64,000 nucleotides of DNA from Sphingobacteriaceae bacterium (lineage in GTDB: Bacteria > Bacteroidota > Bacteroidia > B-17B0 > Aurantibacillaceae): positions 1 to 64,000 of the forward strand of contig JADJXI010000017.1 in NCBI GenBank assembly GCA_016715905.1, given 5' to 3'. Below the pieces are notes generated by a model. It saw only the letters and a list, made by a program, of their open reading frames with translations. It had not been told where the DNA came from and searched no databases. Position 1 is the first letter of the stretch. Every line of letters starts with the position of its first letter. A program made the position numbers and the translations under genes. Below, piece after piece: positions 46,536-56,042 of the stretch.

Positions 46536-46576
46536 CTAAAATTAGTTTAGATAACCTAAAAATCTTGCTAAATTAG
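46536..46576 (+). promoter_or_regulatory. cluster of CTAAA/TTTAG half-sites, possible operator of the LacI-type gene
   Basis: CTAAA (46536-46540), TTTAG (46546-46550), CTAAA (46556-46560) and the palindrome CTAAATTAG (46568-46576) lie within 41 bases and end 24 bases before the regulator ATG. LacI-family proteins commonly bind such inverted repeats at their own promoter. The composition is AT-rich, so chance is possible. Confidence 0.3.
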
Positions 46577-46599
46577 TATTAACGTTAAAAAACTCCACT

Positions 46600-47607
46600 A
46601 TGAAACGATTACAATTAGAAGATTTATCCAAGCAACTGGGATATTCCAAAACGCTTATATCAATGGTTTTAAATGGAAAAGGTAATCAATATGGAATAAG
46701 CAAAAAAACACAAGCCGCTGTACTTGACGCGGTGGCTCTTTTGGATTATACACCCAATAAATTTGCGAAGGCTTTACGTACCGGCAAAAGTTTTTTTGTG
46801 GGTTTAATTGTTGCTGATATTTCTAATCCGTTTTATTCTACCATAGCCAAAAATATTGAACATGTTTTGTTTGACCGAGGGTATAATTTAATGGTTTGTA
46901 GTACCGAAGAAAACGAAGAAAAAGAAAAAAGATTAGTGGAAATGATGATCAATCAACAAGGAGTTGACGGAGTTATAATTGCCACAACTTTTAAAGATTC
47001 ATCCTTTTACGACAAGCCAAGATTTAATAATACCCCTATTGTTTTTATTGATCGTTTAATCCCACTTTTTCAAGCGAACTATGTGATTATTGATAATCAT
47101 GGTGGTTCACTGGAAGTAGTTAGTAAATTAATAAGTAATAATTGCAAAAACATTGCCTGCTTTGCTATAACACCCACTTTTTTAAGTACAATAGAAGATC
47201 GTATAAACGGTTATAAGGATGCATTAAGCAAACACCATTTACCTATAAATGAAAATTTAATTAAACCGATTCACTTTGAAAATATTCAAAAAGATGTTTA
47301 TAATGCATTGGTGGAATTAAAAAATCAAAAAGATGTAGACGCCATTTTTGCCTTGAATAATAATATCGCAACGGCAATTTTAACCGAGTTAAAAAAGAAG
47401 GAATTTGCAGAATTATCTGACCGTATCAAAATTGCTTGTTTTGATGACATTGATTTATTTAATATTATAGACCGGCCGGTAATTTCGGTATCGCAACCAA
47501 TTGAGGAAATAGGTAAAAATGCGTCTACTTTATTGCTGGATATTATCGATGGGAAACATACTGAAAAATCAAATGTAATATTAACTACAACTTTGATAAA
47601 TCGTTAG
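46600..47607 (+). CDS. LacI family transcriptional regulator
   Basis: 335 residues. N-terminal LacI helix-turn-helix (LEDLSKQLGYSKTLISMVLN, then ISKKTQAAVLDAVALLDYTP, hinge NKFAKALRTGKS), then a periplasmic-binding-like effector domain (VGLIVADISNPFYSTIAKNI, GVDGVIIATTF, IVFIDRLIP, FALNNNIATAILTEL, IKIACFDDID). Effector and target unknown; no sugar gene cluster adjoins. The 3' end overlaps the convergent SprT-like gene by 23 bases. Confidence 0.93.
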   Translation: MKRLQLEDLSKQLGYSKTLISMVLNGKGNQYGISKKTQAAVLDAVALLDYTPNKFAKALRTGKSFFVGLIVADISNPFYSTIAKNIEHVLFDRGYNLMVCSTEENEEKEKRLVEMMINQQGVDGVIIATTFKDSSFYDKPRFNNTPIVFIDRLIPLFQANYVIIDNHGGSLEVVSKLISNNCKNIACFAITPTFLSTIEDRINGYKDALSKHHLPINENLIKPIHFENIQKDVYNALVELKNQKDVDAIFALNNNIATAILTELKKKEFAELSDRIKIACFDDIDLFNIIDRPVISVSQPIEEIGKNASTLLLDIIDGKHTEKSNVILTTTLINR

Positions 47608-48238
47608 TTTCTTCGAATAAACTTACTTCGGTTAAAGGATTAAACAGGTAAACAAATCCGGTTGTTATTTCAACACATTTGTACCGCTTCCTAATTTTTT
47701 CACCTTTCTTAAAAATTTTATTTTCGCGATAGAGAAATACTGCACCTGCAGGCAAACGTTCTACAAAAACCATTCCGGTATTTTCATCATGAAGTTTCAA
47801 TACCCTTAACAAATCAATATCCGAACAACTGGAAGCTGCAGGATTAGCCATGTATTTTCTTAAAGCCGAAAAAACTTCAATTGGAAATATATCAGGAGTT
47901 AAAAATGGAACCATTAACTTTTTAAAATTCATTCTCCATTCCACGCCATGCGGGTTTACCCGATTTTTAAATTCATTGTAGGTAACCAAATGTGCTATTT
48001 CATGCACTAGCGTAATTAAAAAAGAGTATTTATTTAAATTATGATTTATGGTAATCACATGATTCATTCCGTTAAGCGGACTCATGTAATCTCCCAACTT
48101 AGTATTTCGTTCACGCTTAATTTTCAGTTTAAAATCATAGGTGATAATCCACTCGGCTATAATAGGCACAGCCTGTTCAGGTAAATACTTTTTAAGTATT
48201 TCCGAATTGCGTTGAAATTGTACCGCCCTGGCGTCCAT
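47585..48238 (-). CDS. SprT-like zinc metalloprotease domain protein
   Basis: 217 residues. The zincin motif HEIAH in FLITLVHEIAHLVTYNE and the third ligand in NPHGVEWRMNFKKLM match SprT-like/Spartan folds, which are associated with cleavage of DNA-protein crosslinks in other organisms. The C-terminal part (YRENKIFKKGEKIRKRYKCV) resembles the SprT zinc-ribbon region but without a full Cys set. ATG at 48238 lies four bases after a perfect -7 box. Confidence 0.85.
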   Translation of the reverse strand: MDARAVQFQRNSEILKKYLPEQAVPIIAEWIITYDFKLKIKRERNTKLGDYMSPLNGMNHVITINHNLNKYSFLITLVHEIAHLVTYNEFKNRVNPHGVEWRMNFKKLMVPFLTPDIFPIEVFSALRKYMANPAASSCSDIDLLRVLKLHDENTGMVFVERLPAGAVFLYRENKIFKKGEKIRKRYKCVEITTGFVYLFNPLTEVSLFEETNDLSKL

Positions 48239-48242
48239 TAAA

Positions 48243-48250
48243 CAAATATA
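48243..48250 (-). promoter_or_regulatory. candidate -7 box for the SprT-like gene
   Basis: TATATTTG on the minus strand, an exact TAnnTTTG, ending four bases before the ATG. If used, the message would be leaderless. Confidence 0.4.
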
Positions 48251-48308
48251 ATTTAGATTTCACTTTTATACCGTTCAATTTTTTAACTTTACAAACAATT
48301 ATTTCTTA

Positions 48309-49085
48309 ATGAAGTATTCCGAAGTTTCAAAATACATTGTTAATTGGTTGAAGGATTATGCTCAAAATTCAAAAACAAATGGGTTTGTAATTGGAATTTC
48401 GGGAGGAATAGATAGCGCCCTTACTTCTACTTTATGTGCATTAACAGGGGAAAAAACCACCGTATTGAATTTACCTATCCGGCAAAACCAAAGTGAATTT
48501 GACCGCGGAAACGAACACATTGCTTGGTTAATGAAAAACTTTAAAAATGTAAATACCGAAACCGTTGAACTTACATCCGTTTTAGAAGCTTACGAAAAAA
48601 GTTTGCCCAATTCCATTCAGGATTTTTTAACTATGGCAAATACTCGGGCTCGAGTAAGAATGACAACCTTGTATGCTTTTGCTTCACATCATAAATTATT
48701 GGTTGCCGGTACCGGAAATAAAGTGGAAGATTTTGGAATAGGTTTTTTCACTAAGTATGGTGATGGTGGAGTTGATATTTCACCCATTGCTGATTTATAT
48801 AAAACGCAAGTTTACGCTATGGCCAAAGAATTAGGAATAGTCAACAGCATTCTAGTTGCACCGCCAACTGATGGTTTATTTGCGGATGGTAGAAGCGACG
48901 AAGATCAGATTGGAGCTACCTATGCGGAATTGGAATGGGCCATGGAATACATTGAAAAAAAGATGAACTATCCCCTCAATGATAAACAAAATAAAATAAT
49001 GGAAATTTACTTAAACAGAAATAGGACCAATTTGCATAAAATGAATCCAATTCCTGTTTGCTTGATTCCTGAACATTTAAAATAA
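48309..49085 (+). CDS. nadE: NAD+ synthase (ammonia-dependent)
   Basis: Amidates nicotinic acid adenine dinucleotide to NAD+. 258 residues, with the P-loop ATP pyrophosphatase motif SGGIDSALTSTL (about 33-44), NTRARVRMTTLYAFA and GTGNKVEDFGIGFFTKYGDG, then DISPIADLYKTQVYAMAKEL. There is no N-terminal nitrilase/glutaminase domain, so free ammonia is the donor. Five bases before ybaB. Confidence 0.94.
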   Translation: MKYSEVSKYIVNWLKDYAQNSKTNGFVIGISGGIDSALTSTLCALTGEKTTVLNLPIRQNQSEFDRGNEHIAWLMKNFKNVNTETVELTSVLEAYEKSLPNSIQDFLTMANTRARVRMTTLYAFASHHKLLVAGTGNKVEDFGIGFFTKYGDGGVDISPIADLYKTQVYAMAKELGIVNSILVAPPTDGLFADGRSDEDQIGATYAELEWAMEYIEKKMNYPLNDKQNKIMEIYLNRNRTNLHKMNPIPVCLIPEHLK

Positions 49086-49090
49086 ATGCT

Positions 49091-49399
49091 ATGCTTGGAA
49101 AAATGGGCGACATGTATGCTAAGTTGAAAGAAGCAAAAAAACTGGCAGATGAAATTAAAAATAAATTAGAACAAACTCTTGTGGAAGGTGAGGCTGCAAG
49201 TGGGGATATTAAAGTGCAGGTGAACGGAAATCGAAAAGTATTATCCGTAACAATTGCTTCTGCAGTTCAACATGGAGATAAAATATTTTTAGAAGAAAAT
49301 ATAGTAAAGGCCCTTAACGAAGCTTTAATAAAAGCAGAAAAATTAAATGAAGAAGAAATGAAAAAAGCAGCCGGCGGAATATTACCTGGCTTCTCTTAA
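49091..49399 (+). CDS. YbaB/EbfC family nucleoid-associated protein
   Basis: 102 residues. LGKMGDMYAKLKEAKKLADE is the N-terminal helix; the central part GDIKVQVNGNRKVLSVTIAS and the C-terminal helix EEEMKKAAGGILPGF complete the YbaB fold. Dimeric DNA-binding protein often linked to recR, which is not here. Probably co-transcribed with nadE. Confidence 0.9.
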   Translation: MLGKMGDMYAKLKEAKKLADEIKNKLEQTLVEGEAASGDIKVQVNGNRKVLSVTIASAVQHGDKIFLEENIVKALNEALIKAEKLNEEEMKKAAGGILPGFS

Positions 49400-49402
49400 T
49401 TC

Positions 49403-50179
49403 TTATTCTCCTTTAAACAAAGGTTTTCTTTTTTCCAAAAAAGCTTTTACGCCCTCATTATAATCATAAGTATTGGCAGCTTGCACCTGAATTTCTCCTT
49501 CTGCATTTAGTTGTTGTTCTAAATTATTACTATACGATTGATTTAATAATCGTTTAGTAAAACCAATGGCTTTGGTAGGCATAGCAGCGATATTCTCCGC
49601 AAAACGCAAAGCGGCATCTTGGGCTTCTGCATCTTCAAAAATCTGATACACCATTCCAAATCCTTTAGCAGCTTCTGCACTCAACTTATCTCCGGTTATC
49701 ATTAATGCCGAGGCTAATTGCATGCCTATTAATCGCGGTAAGGTAAATGTTCCTCCACTGTCAGGAATTAACCCAATTTTACTGAATGCTTGTATAAATG
49801 ACGCGCTTTTACTTGCCAAAACAATATCGCAGGCCAGGGCAATATTGGCACCCGCCCCGGCAGCTACACCATTCACTAATGCAATCACCGGCTTTTCAAT
49901 ATTTCTTATTCTTAATATAATGGGATTGTAATGCTCTTCTACAATTTTTTGAATCCCGGGGCCATTAGGGTCTAAGGCCTCTGCCAAATCTTGTCCGGCA
50001 CAAAAAGCTTTTCCTTCTCCACTTATCAAAACACAGCGTACGTTAGGATCTTTTTTCGCTTTTTCTAATTCTCCTATTAATTGTAATGACATGGCCCGGT
50101 TAAAGCTATTGAATTTATCGGGCCTGTTTAAACGAATAAACAAAACATGACCGTTTACATTAGATTGTATAAATGACAT
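49403..50179 (-). CDS. enoyl-CoA hydratase/isomerase family protein (PaaG-like)
   Basis: 258 residues, crotonase fold. Oxyanion-hole segments AFCAGQDLAEALDP and NGVAAGAGANIALACDI; FIQAFSKIGLIPDSGGTFTL contains the catalytic-loop region. The GQDL signature and length fit PaaG (epoxyphenylacetyl-CoA isomerase) better than FadB-type, but no other paa gene is in the window, so substrate is uncertain. Last gene of the minus-strand group hypothetical-M28 peptidase-crotonase (nine-base gap). Confidence 0.85.
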   Translation of the reverse strand: MSFIQSNVNGHVLFIRLNRPDKFNSFNRAMSLQLIGELEKAKKDPNVRCVLISGEGKAFCAGQDLAEALDPNGPGIQKIVEEHYNPIILRIRNIEKPVIALVNGVAAGAGANIALACDIVLASKSASFIQAFSKIGLIPDSGGTFTLPRLIGMQLASALMITGDKLSAEAAKGFGMVYQIFEDAEAQDAALRFAENIAAMPTKAIGFTKRLLNQSYSNNLEQQLNAEGEIQVQAANTYDYNEGVKAFLEKRKPLFKGE

Positions 50180-50188
50180 AATAAAAAA

Positions 50189-51334
50189 TTATAGTTGATT
50201 AATAAATGTAGTGACTAATTTAAAAACATCGTTATAATCGGCCAAGGATAAAGTTTTGGCCTGATCATAAATGTCATGATAAAAACTCACACCGCCTAAG
50301 GTATACAGAAAAAAACCCGGCACTCCTGCTTCACTAAACCAATAATGGTCACTGTTCCTTGCCTTCCCTCTTTTTTTAATTTCCTTTACTAAATTTTTTT
50401 CGGCATTAATTTTTTGAATTGCGGTAAATTCCTTTTCATGAATCGCTCCGTTCACCAACATAATACCATCCTCACCCGTACCGAGTAAATCCAAATTTAT
50501 TAAAAATTTGATTTTGGATAAATCAACCGCTTTGCTCTCTGTAAAAAATTGTGAGCCTAATAAGCCGGCCTCCTCACCCGAAAAAAACAAAAACAAAGTT
50601 TTGTATTTAGGAGGATTCTTTACGTAGTATTTTAGCAGATTTAAAACAAAACTTACTCCACTTGCATTATCGTTGGCGCCCGGAAAAAATACTTTTTTAC
50701 CCATACCACCTAAATGATCGAAATGGGCCGTGAATACAATCATAGTATCATTATTTTGCGTACCTTTTAAATAACCGCATACATTTTTACACTTGTAATC
50801 AATGCTGAATTTGTTCTCTACCTCAACTTCTGCTACTAAATTACCTTTGGGTATACTCGTTTCTAATACTTCAAATTTGCAATAAGGAGCCGTGTGTGTA
50901 GAAACAGAAAAAGTAAGTTTTTTCTTGCGCTCAATAAACAAGGGGTAATCATGACTTTCATTTCTCCAAGTAACACTATCAATTTTTGTCAGCGGAAAAA
51001 TTCCATCTAAAGAATTACTTTCCGGGGCAATAATAAAATCTTTTCCGGGTTTTAATTCCTTCCCGTTTAACTTTAATAATAAATCATCCGGATAAGTGTT
51101 TACATTAAACGAATAAGTTTGAAAATAATCATTAGTAAATAATGGAATAGCGTTATATTTTTTAAGTTCAGATTGCAAATATATGGCAGCCTTTTCTACA
51201 CCATTTTTTAAATAACCCCGACCTGAATATTTTTTGGATGTAAGTTCTTTAATAACTTTTCTGGCGTATATCGTATCTTGTGAAAAAGAAAAAGTGCTGC
51301 TTGAGAAAATTAGAACAAAGAAAATAGTACGCAT
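50189..51334 (-). CDS. M28 family zinc aminopeptidase
   Basis: 381 residues with signal peptide IFFVLIFSSSTFSFSQ. All five zinc-ligand positions of M28 are visible: His in TAHFDHLGGM, bridging Asp in PGANDNASGVSFV, catalytic and ligand Glu in FFSGEEAGLLGSQF, Asp in LINLDLLGTGED, His in VSFYHDIYDQ. A periplasmic or secreted peptidase; no T9SS domain. One-base overlap with the upstream hypothetical gene. Confidence 0.92.
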   Translation of the reverse strand: MRTIFFVLIFSSSTFSFSQDTIYARKVIKELTSKKYSGRGYLKNGVEKAAIYLQSELKKYNAIPLFTNDYFQTYSFNVNTYPDDLLLKLNGKELKPGKDFIIAPESNSLDGIFPLTKIDSVTWRNESHDYPLFIERKKKLTFSVSTHTAPYCKFEVLETSIPKGNLVAEVEVENKFSIDYKCKNVCGYLKGTQNNDTMIVFTAHFDHLGGMGKKVFFPGANDNASGVSFVLNLLKYYVKNPPKYKTLFLFFSGEEAGLLGSQFFTESKAVDLSKIKFLINLDLLGTGEDGIMLVNGAIHEKEFTAIQKINAEKNLVKEIKKRGKARNSDHYWFSEAGVPGFFLYTLGGVSFYHDIYDQAKTLSLADYNDVFKLVTTFINQL

Positions 51335-51855
51335 TATAAAAATCTTTTTTTGGCCAGGTTATAAAATAAAATCATCACTTCGGAATTATCTTTCCATCCA
51401 TAAATGCTCTTTAAACTGTTTAAATACAATTCGGTTTCCGTCCAGTTTACCAAACTGCCAATTTGTTCAACTGCTATATTGTATTCCGCTGAATTTTGTT
51501 TAAACAATTCATTAATGATTCTGAATTTATCATTTACCCCAATCGACATGGCGGCAACAATTTTAGATTCAACGCTTCCCTCATTCTTCACTTCCGGTTC
51601 TGCTTGTTTTGTTGGCATGGATGCATCTTCCTGCTTACTTACTTTAGCATGAATATTAAAGGAAGGCGAAATGTCCTTTTCTCTTTTATGATAGGTATAA
51701 ACAGCCAAATCTTCCTGTAATTTCACCAGTAATTTTTGCAAAGTTTCGCATTCATGCACAGTTGGTTGAATTTTCTCTTCAACAAACAACTCCAGCGTTG
51801 GTGCCAGATCATTAATTTGAGCTTGTATACGGTTTAATGTTCTTTCTAATATCAT
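51334..51855 (-). CDS. conserved Bacteroidota protein of unknown function
   Basis: 173 residues. N-terminal helical part (ILERTLNRIQAQINDLAPTL), a variable middle, and a C-terminal domain AMSIGVNDKFRIINELFKQN, SAEYNIAVEQIGSLVNW, ETELYLNSLKSIYGWKD and LFYNLAKKRFL. This FRxxNELF...YGW...RRF pattern is widespread in the phylum without a known role. Cytoplasmic. First gene of the three-gene minus-strand group. Confidence 0.75.
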   Translation of the reverse strand: MILERTLNRIQAQINDLAPTLELFVEEKIQPTVHECETLQKLLVKLQEDLAVYTYHKREKDISPSFNIHAKVSKQEDASMPTKQAEPEVKNEGSVESKIVAAMSIGVNDKFRIINELFKQNSAEYNIAVEQIGSLVNWTETELYLNSLKSIYGWKDNSEVMILFYNLAKKRFL

Positions 51856-51941
51856 GGCTTGTGAATAATTAACTTAAAATTAGTTTGATTTTACTAAGGC
51901 TTGGCTTACATTTAAGTTTTGTTTTTAACGCCTTTTAAACA

Positions 51942-52517
51942 ATGTTTTTAGAAAACAATAATACCGGTAATAAACGAGGCTGGGTGGAAGTTATATGCGG
52001 CAGTATGTTTTCGGGAAAAACCGAAGAACTAATCCGACGATTAAGGCGAGCGCAGTTTGCTAAACAAAAAGTTGAGATTTTTAAGCCCATGATTGATACC
52101 CGATATGACGAATTGAAAGTAGTAAGTCATTCGGGAATTGAAATTATGAGCACTCCTGTTCCTAATAGTTCCAATATTTTATTGCTGGCTAATGATGTGG
52201 ATGTGGTGGGAATTGATGAAGCCCAATTTTTTGACAATGAATTATCAAATGTGTGTGGCGAACTGGCCAAGCGTGGAATACGGGTAATTGCAGCAGGATT
52301 GGATTTGGATTATACCGGAAAACCTTTTGGTCCAATGCCTCAATTATTGGCTACTGCTGAGTATGTAACTAAAGTACATGCCATATGCATGCAGTGTGGC
52401 GAACTGGCTTATGTCAGTCATCGCATCACTGATAATGATAAATTAGTTTTATTGGGAGAAACAGAAAGTTACACTCCCCTTTGCAGAACCTGCTTTCATA
52501 AAAACAACAACAAATAA
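51942..52517 (+). CDS. tdk: thymidine kinase
   Basis: Phosphorylates thymidine for salvage. 191 residues, type II: P-loop CGSMFSGKTEELIRRLRRAQ, DEAQFF catalytic Asp/Glu segment, and a zinc-binding pair ICMQCGEL plus LCRTCF. The stop at 52517 directly abuts the ATG of murF-alr. Confidence 0.95.
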   Translation: MFLENNNTGNKRGWVEVICGSMFSGKTEELIRRLRRAQFAKQKVEIFKPMIDTRYDELKVVSHSGIEIMSTPVPNSSNILLLANDVDVVGIDEAQFFDNELSNVCGELAKRGIRVIAAGLDLDYTGKPFGPMPQLLATAEYVTKVHAICMQCGELAYVSHRITDNDKLVLLGETESYTPLCRTCFHKNNNK

Positions 52518-54962
52518 ATGTACACGTTAAAGGAAATAGCTGATGTTGTTCATGGAAATGTGCACGGTTCATCATTTCAAAAAATTAATACTTTTTTAAC
52601 GGATAGTCGTAATTTAAATTCCAGCCAATCTGTTTTATTTATTGCCCTTCAATCGGGAAAAAATAACGGTCACCAGTATATTGCCGAATTGATAAAAAGC
52701 GGGGTTCAAAGTTTTTTAGTTCAAAAAAACAGTTTTAATACTACTGATTTTCGAAATCCGGAAATTGGTTTTATAGTGGTGGAAGATACTCTTCGAGCCC
52801 TGCAGCAGTTAGCTGTTTTTCATCGTTCAAAATTTAATATTCCGGTTATAGGAATTACCGGAAGCAATGGTAAAACAGTTGTAAAAGAATGGCTTTATCA
52901 ATTATTAAAACCTGATTATAGCATTTGTCGAAGTCCTAAAAGTTATAATTCACAAATTGGTGTTCCGCTTAGTATTTTAAATTTAAATCCTACGCATACC
53001 CTCGCTATTTTTGAAGCCGGCATTTCACGCAAAGGAGAAATGCAGGTTCTTGAAGAAATAATCCGCCCTACGCTAACTTTATTTACGGCAATTGGTTCAG
53101 CACATGATGAGGGATTTAAAAGCCGGGAAGAAAAAATTTCTGAAAAACTTTTACTGGCAAAAAATTCCAACCAAATTATTACAAATGGATTAAAGAAATC
53201 GGAAATCCCGGAATCTCTTCAAAGTAAGTGCATTTGTATTTCTGAAAATAATGATACAGATGTTCGATTTAGTATAAATGGAAATCAAATAGAGATTGGC
53301 GGAAATCCACCTTTGCAATTTACTTTTCAGTTTACTGATTCGGCTAGTATTCAAAATGTAGTAACCTGCGTGCAAACCTTAAGAACGCTGTTGGTTAATG
53401 ATGAGGAAATTCAAAAAAGAATTCCTTGGCTACAAACTGTTGCACTTCGTTTAGAAATTAAAAATGCTATTCAACGTTCTTTAGTAATTAATGATTATTA
53501 TAATTCAGATTTAGATTCGCTTAAAATTGCATTAGCTTTTTTACAGCAGCAAAACAGAAGGCTAAAAAAAGTTATTGTTATTTCGGATATTGAACAATCG
53601 GGTATGCCCGACACGTTATTGTATCGTGAAATAGCAAGTCTGTTACAGTCAGCTAAAGCCGATACAATCGTAGGCATTGGAAAAAAAATCGGTAACTTCC
53701 GGTCTTTTTTGAAAGCCGATTCGGTTTTTTATGAGAGCACAGAAGAGTTTATTGAAAATTTCGGAAAGATCTCATTTCGATTTAGTGATGCCACTATTTT
53801 ATTGAAAGGAGCACGTAGTTTTGGCTTTGAAAAAATTTCTCATCTTTTGCAATTAAAAAGTCATGATACTGTTTTTGAAATTAATTTAAATAAACTCACC
53901 CACAATATCAATTATTATAAATTGTTAGTGGGCGAAAAAGTAAAACTCATGTGTATGGTAAAAGCCATGGGTTATGGAGGAGGCGGAAGCGAATTAGCCA
54001 GAACATTACAACACCAGGGCGTGCAATATCTGGCAGTGGCCTATGCGGATGAAGGGGTAGAACTACGTCAATCTCAAATTCATTTACCCATTATGGTTAT
54101 GAGTCCAGAAAGTGAAGCTTACGATGACATCATACAATTTAATTTAGAACCCGAATTGTACAGTTTTAAAACTTTAAGAGAATTTTGTGATACCCTCGAT
54201 CGCGTTGGTAATGCCACTGCATTTCCGGTTCATATTAAAATTGATACGGGCATGCATCGTTTGGGATTTGAAGAAAAGGATGTAGATGCATTGATACATT
54301 TTTTAAATGAACATCCTCAACTAAAAGTGCAATCGGTTTTTTCTCATTTAAGTGCTAGTGATAATTCTAATTTGGATGATTTTACCAATCAACAAATTAA
54401 TCAGTTTACTCAAATTTGTGAGCGAATAGAAAAAGGAATTACTTATACATTTTTACGTCACATTTGTAATTCGGGTGCAATTAGCCGATTTAACCATGCG
54501 CATTTTGATATGGTGCGATTAGGTATTGGAATGCATGGCATTGGCGTGAATAAGGAAGAACAAAAAAAGCTTGAAAACGTTGGCACCTTACGAACCCGAG
54601 TTTCTCAAATAAAAACCGTAAATGCCGGAGAAACGGTATCCTATAACCGAAGCGGAAAAGCGGAAAAAGAAATACGAATTGCCACCATACCTATTGGTTA
54701 CGCCGATGGATTTCACAGAGTTTATGGTAATGGAAAAGCCGGTGTTTATATTCAAGGAAAATATTGCAAAACCATTGGAAATATTTGCATGGATATGTGT
54801 ATGATTGATTTGGGCGAATTAAATTGTAATGAGGGTGAGGAGGTTATTGTTTTTGAAAATTTTAATCAACTAAAAGCTTTAGCCGATTGCGCAAATAGCA
54901 TTACTTATGAAGTATTAACAGGAGTATCCGCACGGGTAAAACGAGTTTATGTTTGGGAATAA
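52518..54962 (+). CDS. bifunctional MurF ligase / alanine racemase
   Basis: Couples two wall-precursor steps: D-Ala-D-Ala ligation to UDP-MurNAc-tripeptide, and L-/D-Ala interconversion. 814 residues. MurF half (1 to about 450): ITGSNGKTVVKEW P-loop, SYNSQIGVPLSILN, FEAGISRKGEM, DYYNSDLDSLKIAL. Racemase half (about 455-814): EINLNKLTHNINYYK, PLP lysine in CMVKAMGYGGGGSE, HIKIDTGMHRLGF, and catalytic Tyr in GETVSYNRSGKA, then IPIGYADGFHRVYGNG. The fusion is known in Bacteroidota. No separate alr in the window. Confidence 0.95.
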   Translation: MYTLKEIADVVHGNVHGSSFQKINTFLTDSRNLNSSQSVLFIALQSGKNNGHQYIAELIKSGVQSFLVQKNSFNTTDFRNPEIGFIVVEDTLRALQQLAVFHRSKFNIPVIGITGSNGKTVVKEWLYQLLKPDYSICRSPKSYNSQIGVPLSILNLNPTHTLAIFEAGISRKGEMQVLEEIIRPTLTLFTAIGSAHDEGFKSREEKISEKLLLAKNSNQIITNGLKKSEIPESLQSKCICISENNDTDVRFSINGNQIEIGGNPPLQFTFQFTDSASIQNVVTCVQTLRTLLVNDEEIQKRIPWLQTVALRLEIKNAIQRSLVINDYYNSDLDSLKIALAFLQQQNRRLKKVIVISDIEQSGMPDTLLYREIASLLQSAKADTIVGIGKKIGNFRSFLKADSVFYESTEEFIENFGKISFRFSDATILLKGARSFGFEKISHLLQLKSHDTVFEINLNKLTHNINYYKLLVGEKVKLMCMVKAMGYGGGGSELARTLQHQGVQYLAVAYADEGVELRQSQIHLPIMVMSPESEAYDDIIQFNLEPELYSFKTLREFCDTLDRVGNATAFPVHIKIDTGMHRLGFEEKDVDALIHFLNEHPQLKVQSVFSHLSASDNSNLDDFTNQQINQFTQICERIEKGITYTFLRHICNSGAISRFNHAHFDMVRLGIGMHGIGVNKEEQKKLENVGTLRTRVSQIKTVNAGETVSYNRSGKAEKEIRIATIPIGYADGFHRVYGNGKAGVYIQGKYCKTIGNICMDMCMIDLGELNCNEGEEVIVFENFNQLKALADCANSITYEVLTGVSARVKRVYVWE

Positions 54963-54974
54963 TAAATAATTAAT

Positions 54975-56021
54975 ATGTACGTAAAAAAGAATTTTAATCT
55001 AAAATCAATACTAACATTTTCCGGATTCCATATTCTTTGGTTATCCGTTTGGGCAATATCTGTTCCAATATTCATTGAATATCTACATTCAAAAAATATT
55101 CAGGGTTTTAAAGTGCCTTGGTTACCGGTAAGTTTAGTGGGCACCGCAGTTGCGTTTTACGTGGGTTTCAAAAACAACAGTTCATACGATAGATTATGGG
55201 AGGCCCGTAAAGTATGGGGCGCTATTGTAAACAGCAGTAGAATGTGGGGTACCAATGTAAAAGCCTACGTGTCCAATCAGTTCACCGAACAAAAATTAAG
55301 TGATGAAGAATTAAAAGGCTTGCATAAAAAATTAATTTATCGTCATATCGGTTGGTTGTATTCTTTACGCAGTCAATTATTACTTCCAACACCCTGGGAA
55401 CATTTAGGACAAGGAGGCTACATGAAAAAGTTCACCGAAAAACGCATGAAAACTTTCGGTAAAGGACTTTATGCCGATGAAATAACTGAACATACGCTTC
55501 CTAAATGTTTATCCAATGAGGAGTATGATAAACTCATTAATAGTCAAAATACCGCTACCCAAATCATAGATAGCCAATCTCAGGAACTAAAAATGCTAAG
55601 AGAAAAAAATATCATAGATGATTTCAGGCATATGGAAATGCAAAAAGTGCTGAACGATTTTTATACACACCAAGGCATGGCCGAACGGATTAAAAAATTT
55701 CCACTTCCCCGCCAGTACGCCAGCTTAAGTTTTTATTTTATCGGCATCTTTATTTTTCTATTGCCTTTTGGTTTAGTAACCGAATTTCATGATTTATCAG
55801 AATGGGGCGCCTGGCTTTCTATACCTTTTACTATTATTGTTGGTTGGGTTTTTATTATGATGGAACTGATTGGTGATTATTCTGAAAATCCATTTGAAGG
55901 TTTGGGCAATGATGTACCCATGTTATCTATTTGCCGAACCATAGAAATTGATTTAAAAGAAATGTTGAATGAAAAAGATATACCACCGCCTATAGAAGCT
56001 AAAAACGGCGTATTAATGTAA
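54975..56021 (+). CDS. bestrophin family protein
   Basis: Predicted homopentameric anion channel of the inner membrane. 348 residues. N-terminal helix FSGFHILWLSVWAISVP, LVGTAVAFYVGFKNNSSYDR, LWEARKVWGAIVNSSRMWG (bestrophin signature), later hydrophobic pair YASLSFYFIGIFIFLLPFGL and WLSIPFTIIVGWVFIMMELI, then GDYSENPFEGLGNDVPM, the family C-terminal motif. 12 bases after murF-alr; likely same operon. Confidence 0.9.
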   Translation: MYVKKNFNLKSILTFSGFHILWLSVWAISVPIFIEYLHSKNIQGFKVPWLPVSLVGTAVAFYVGFKNNSSYDRLWEARKVWGAIVNSSRMWGTNVKAYVSNQFTEQKLSDEELKGLHKKLIYRHIGWLYSLRSQLLLPTPWEHLGQGGYMKKFTEKRMKTFGKGLYADEITEHTLPKCLSNEEYDKLINSQNTATQIIDSQSQELKMLREKNIIDDFRHMEMQKVLNDFYTHQGMAERIKKFPLPRQYASLSFYFIGIFIFLLPFGLVTEFHDLSEWGAWLSIPFTIIVGWVFIMMELIGDYSENPFEGLGNDVPMLSICRTIEIDLKEMLNEKDIPPPIEAKNGVLM

Positions 56022-56042
56022 GCCTTCAGAAATAATATAATA

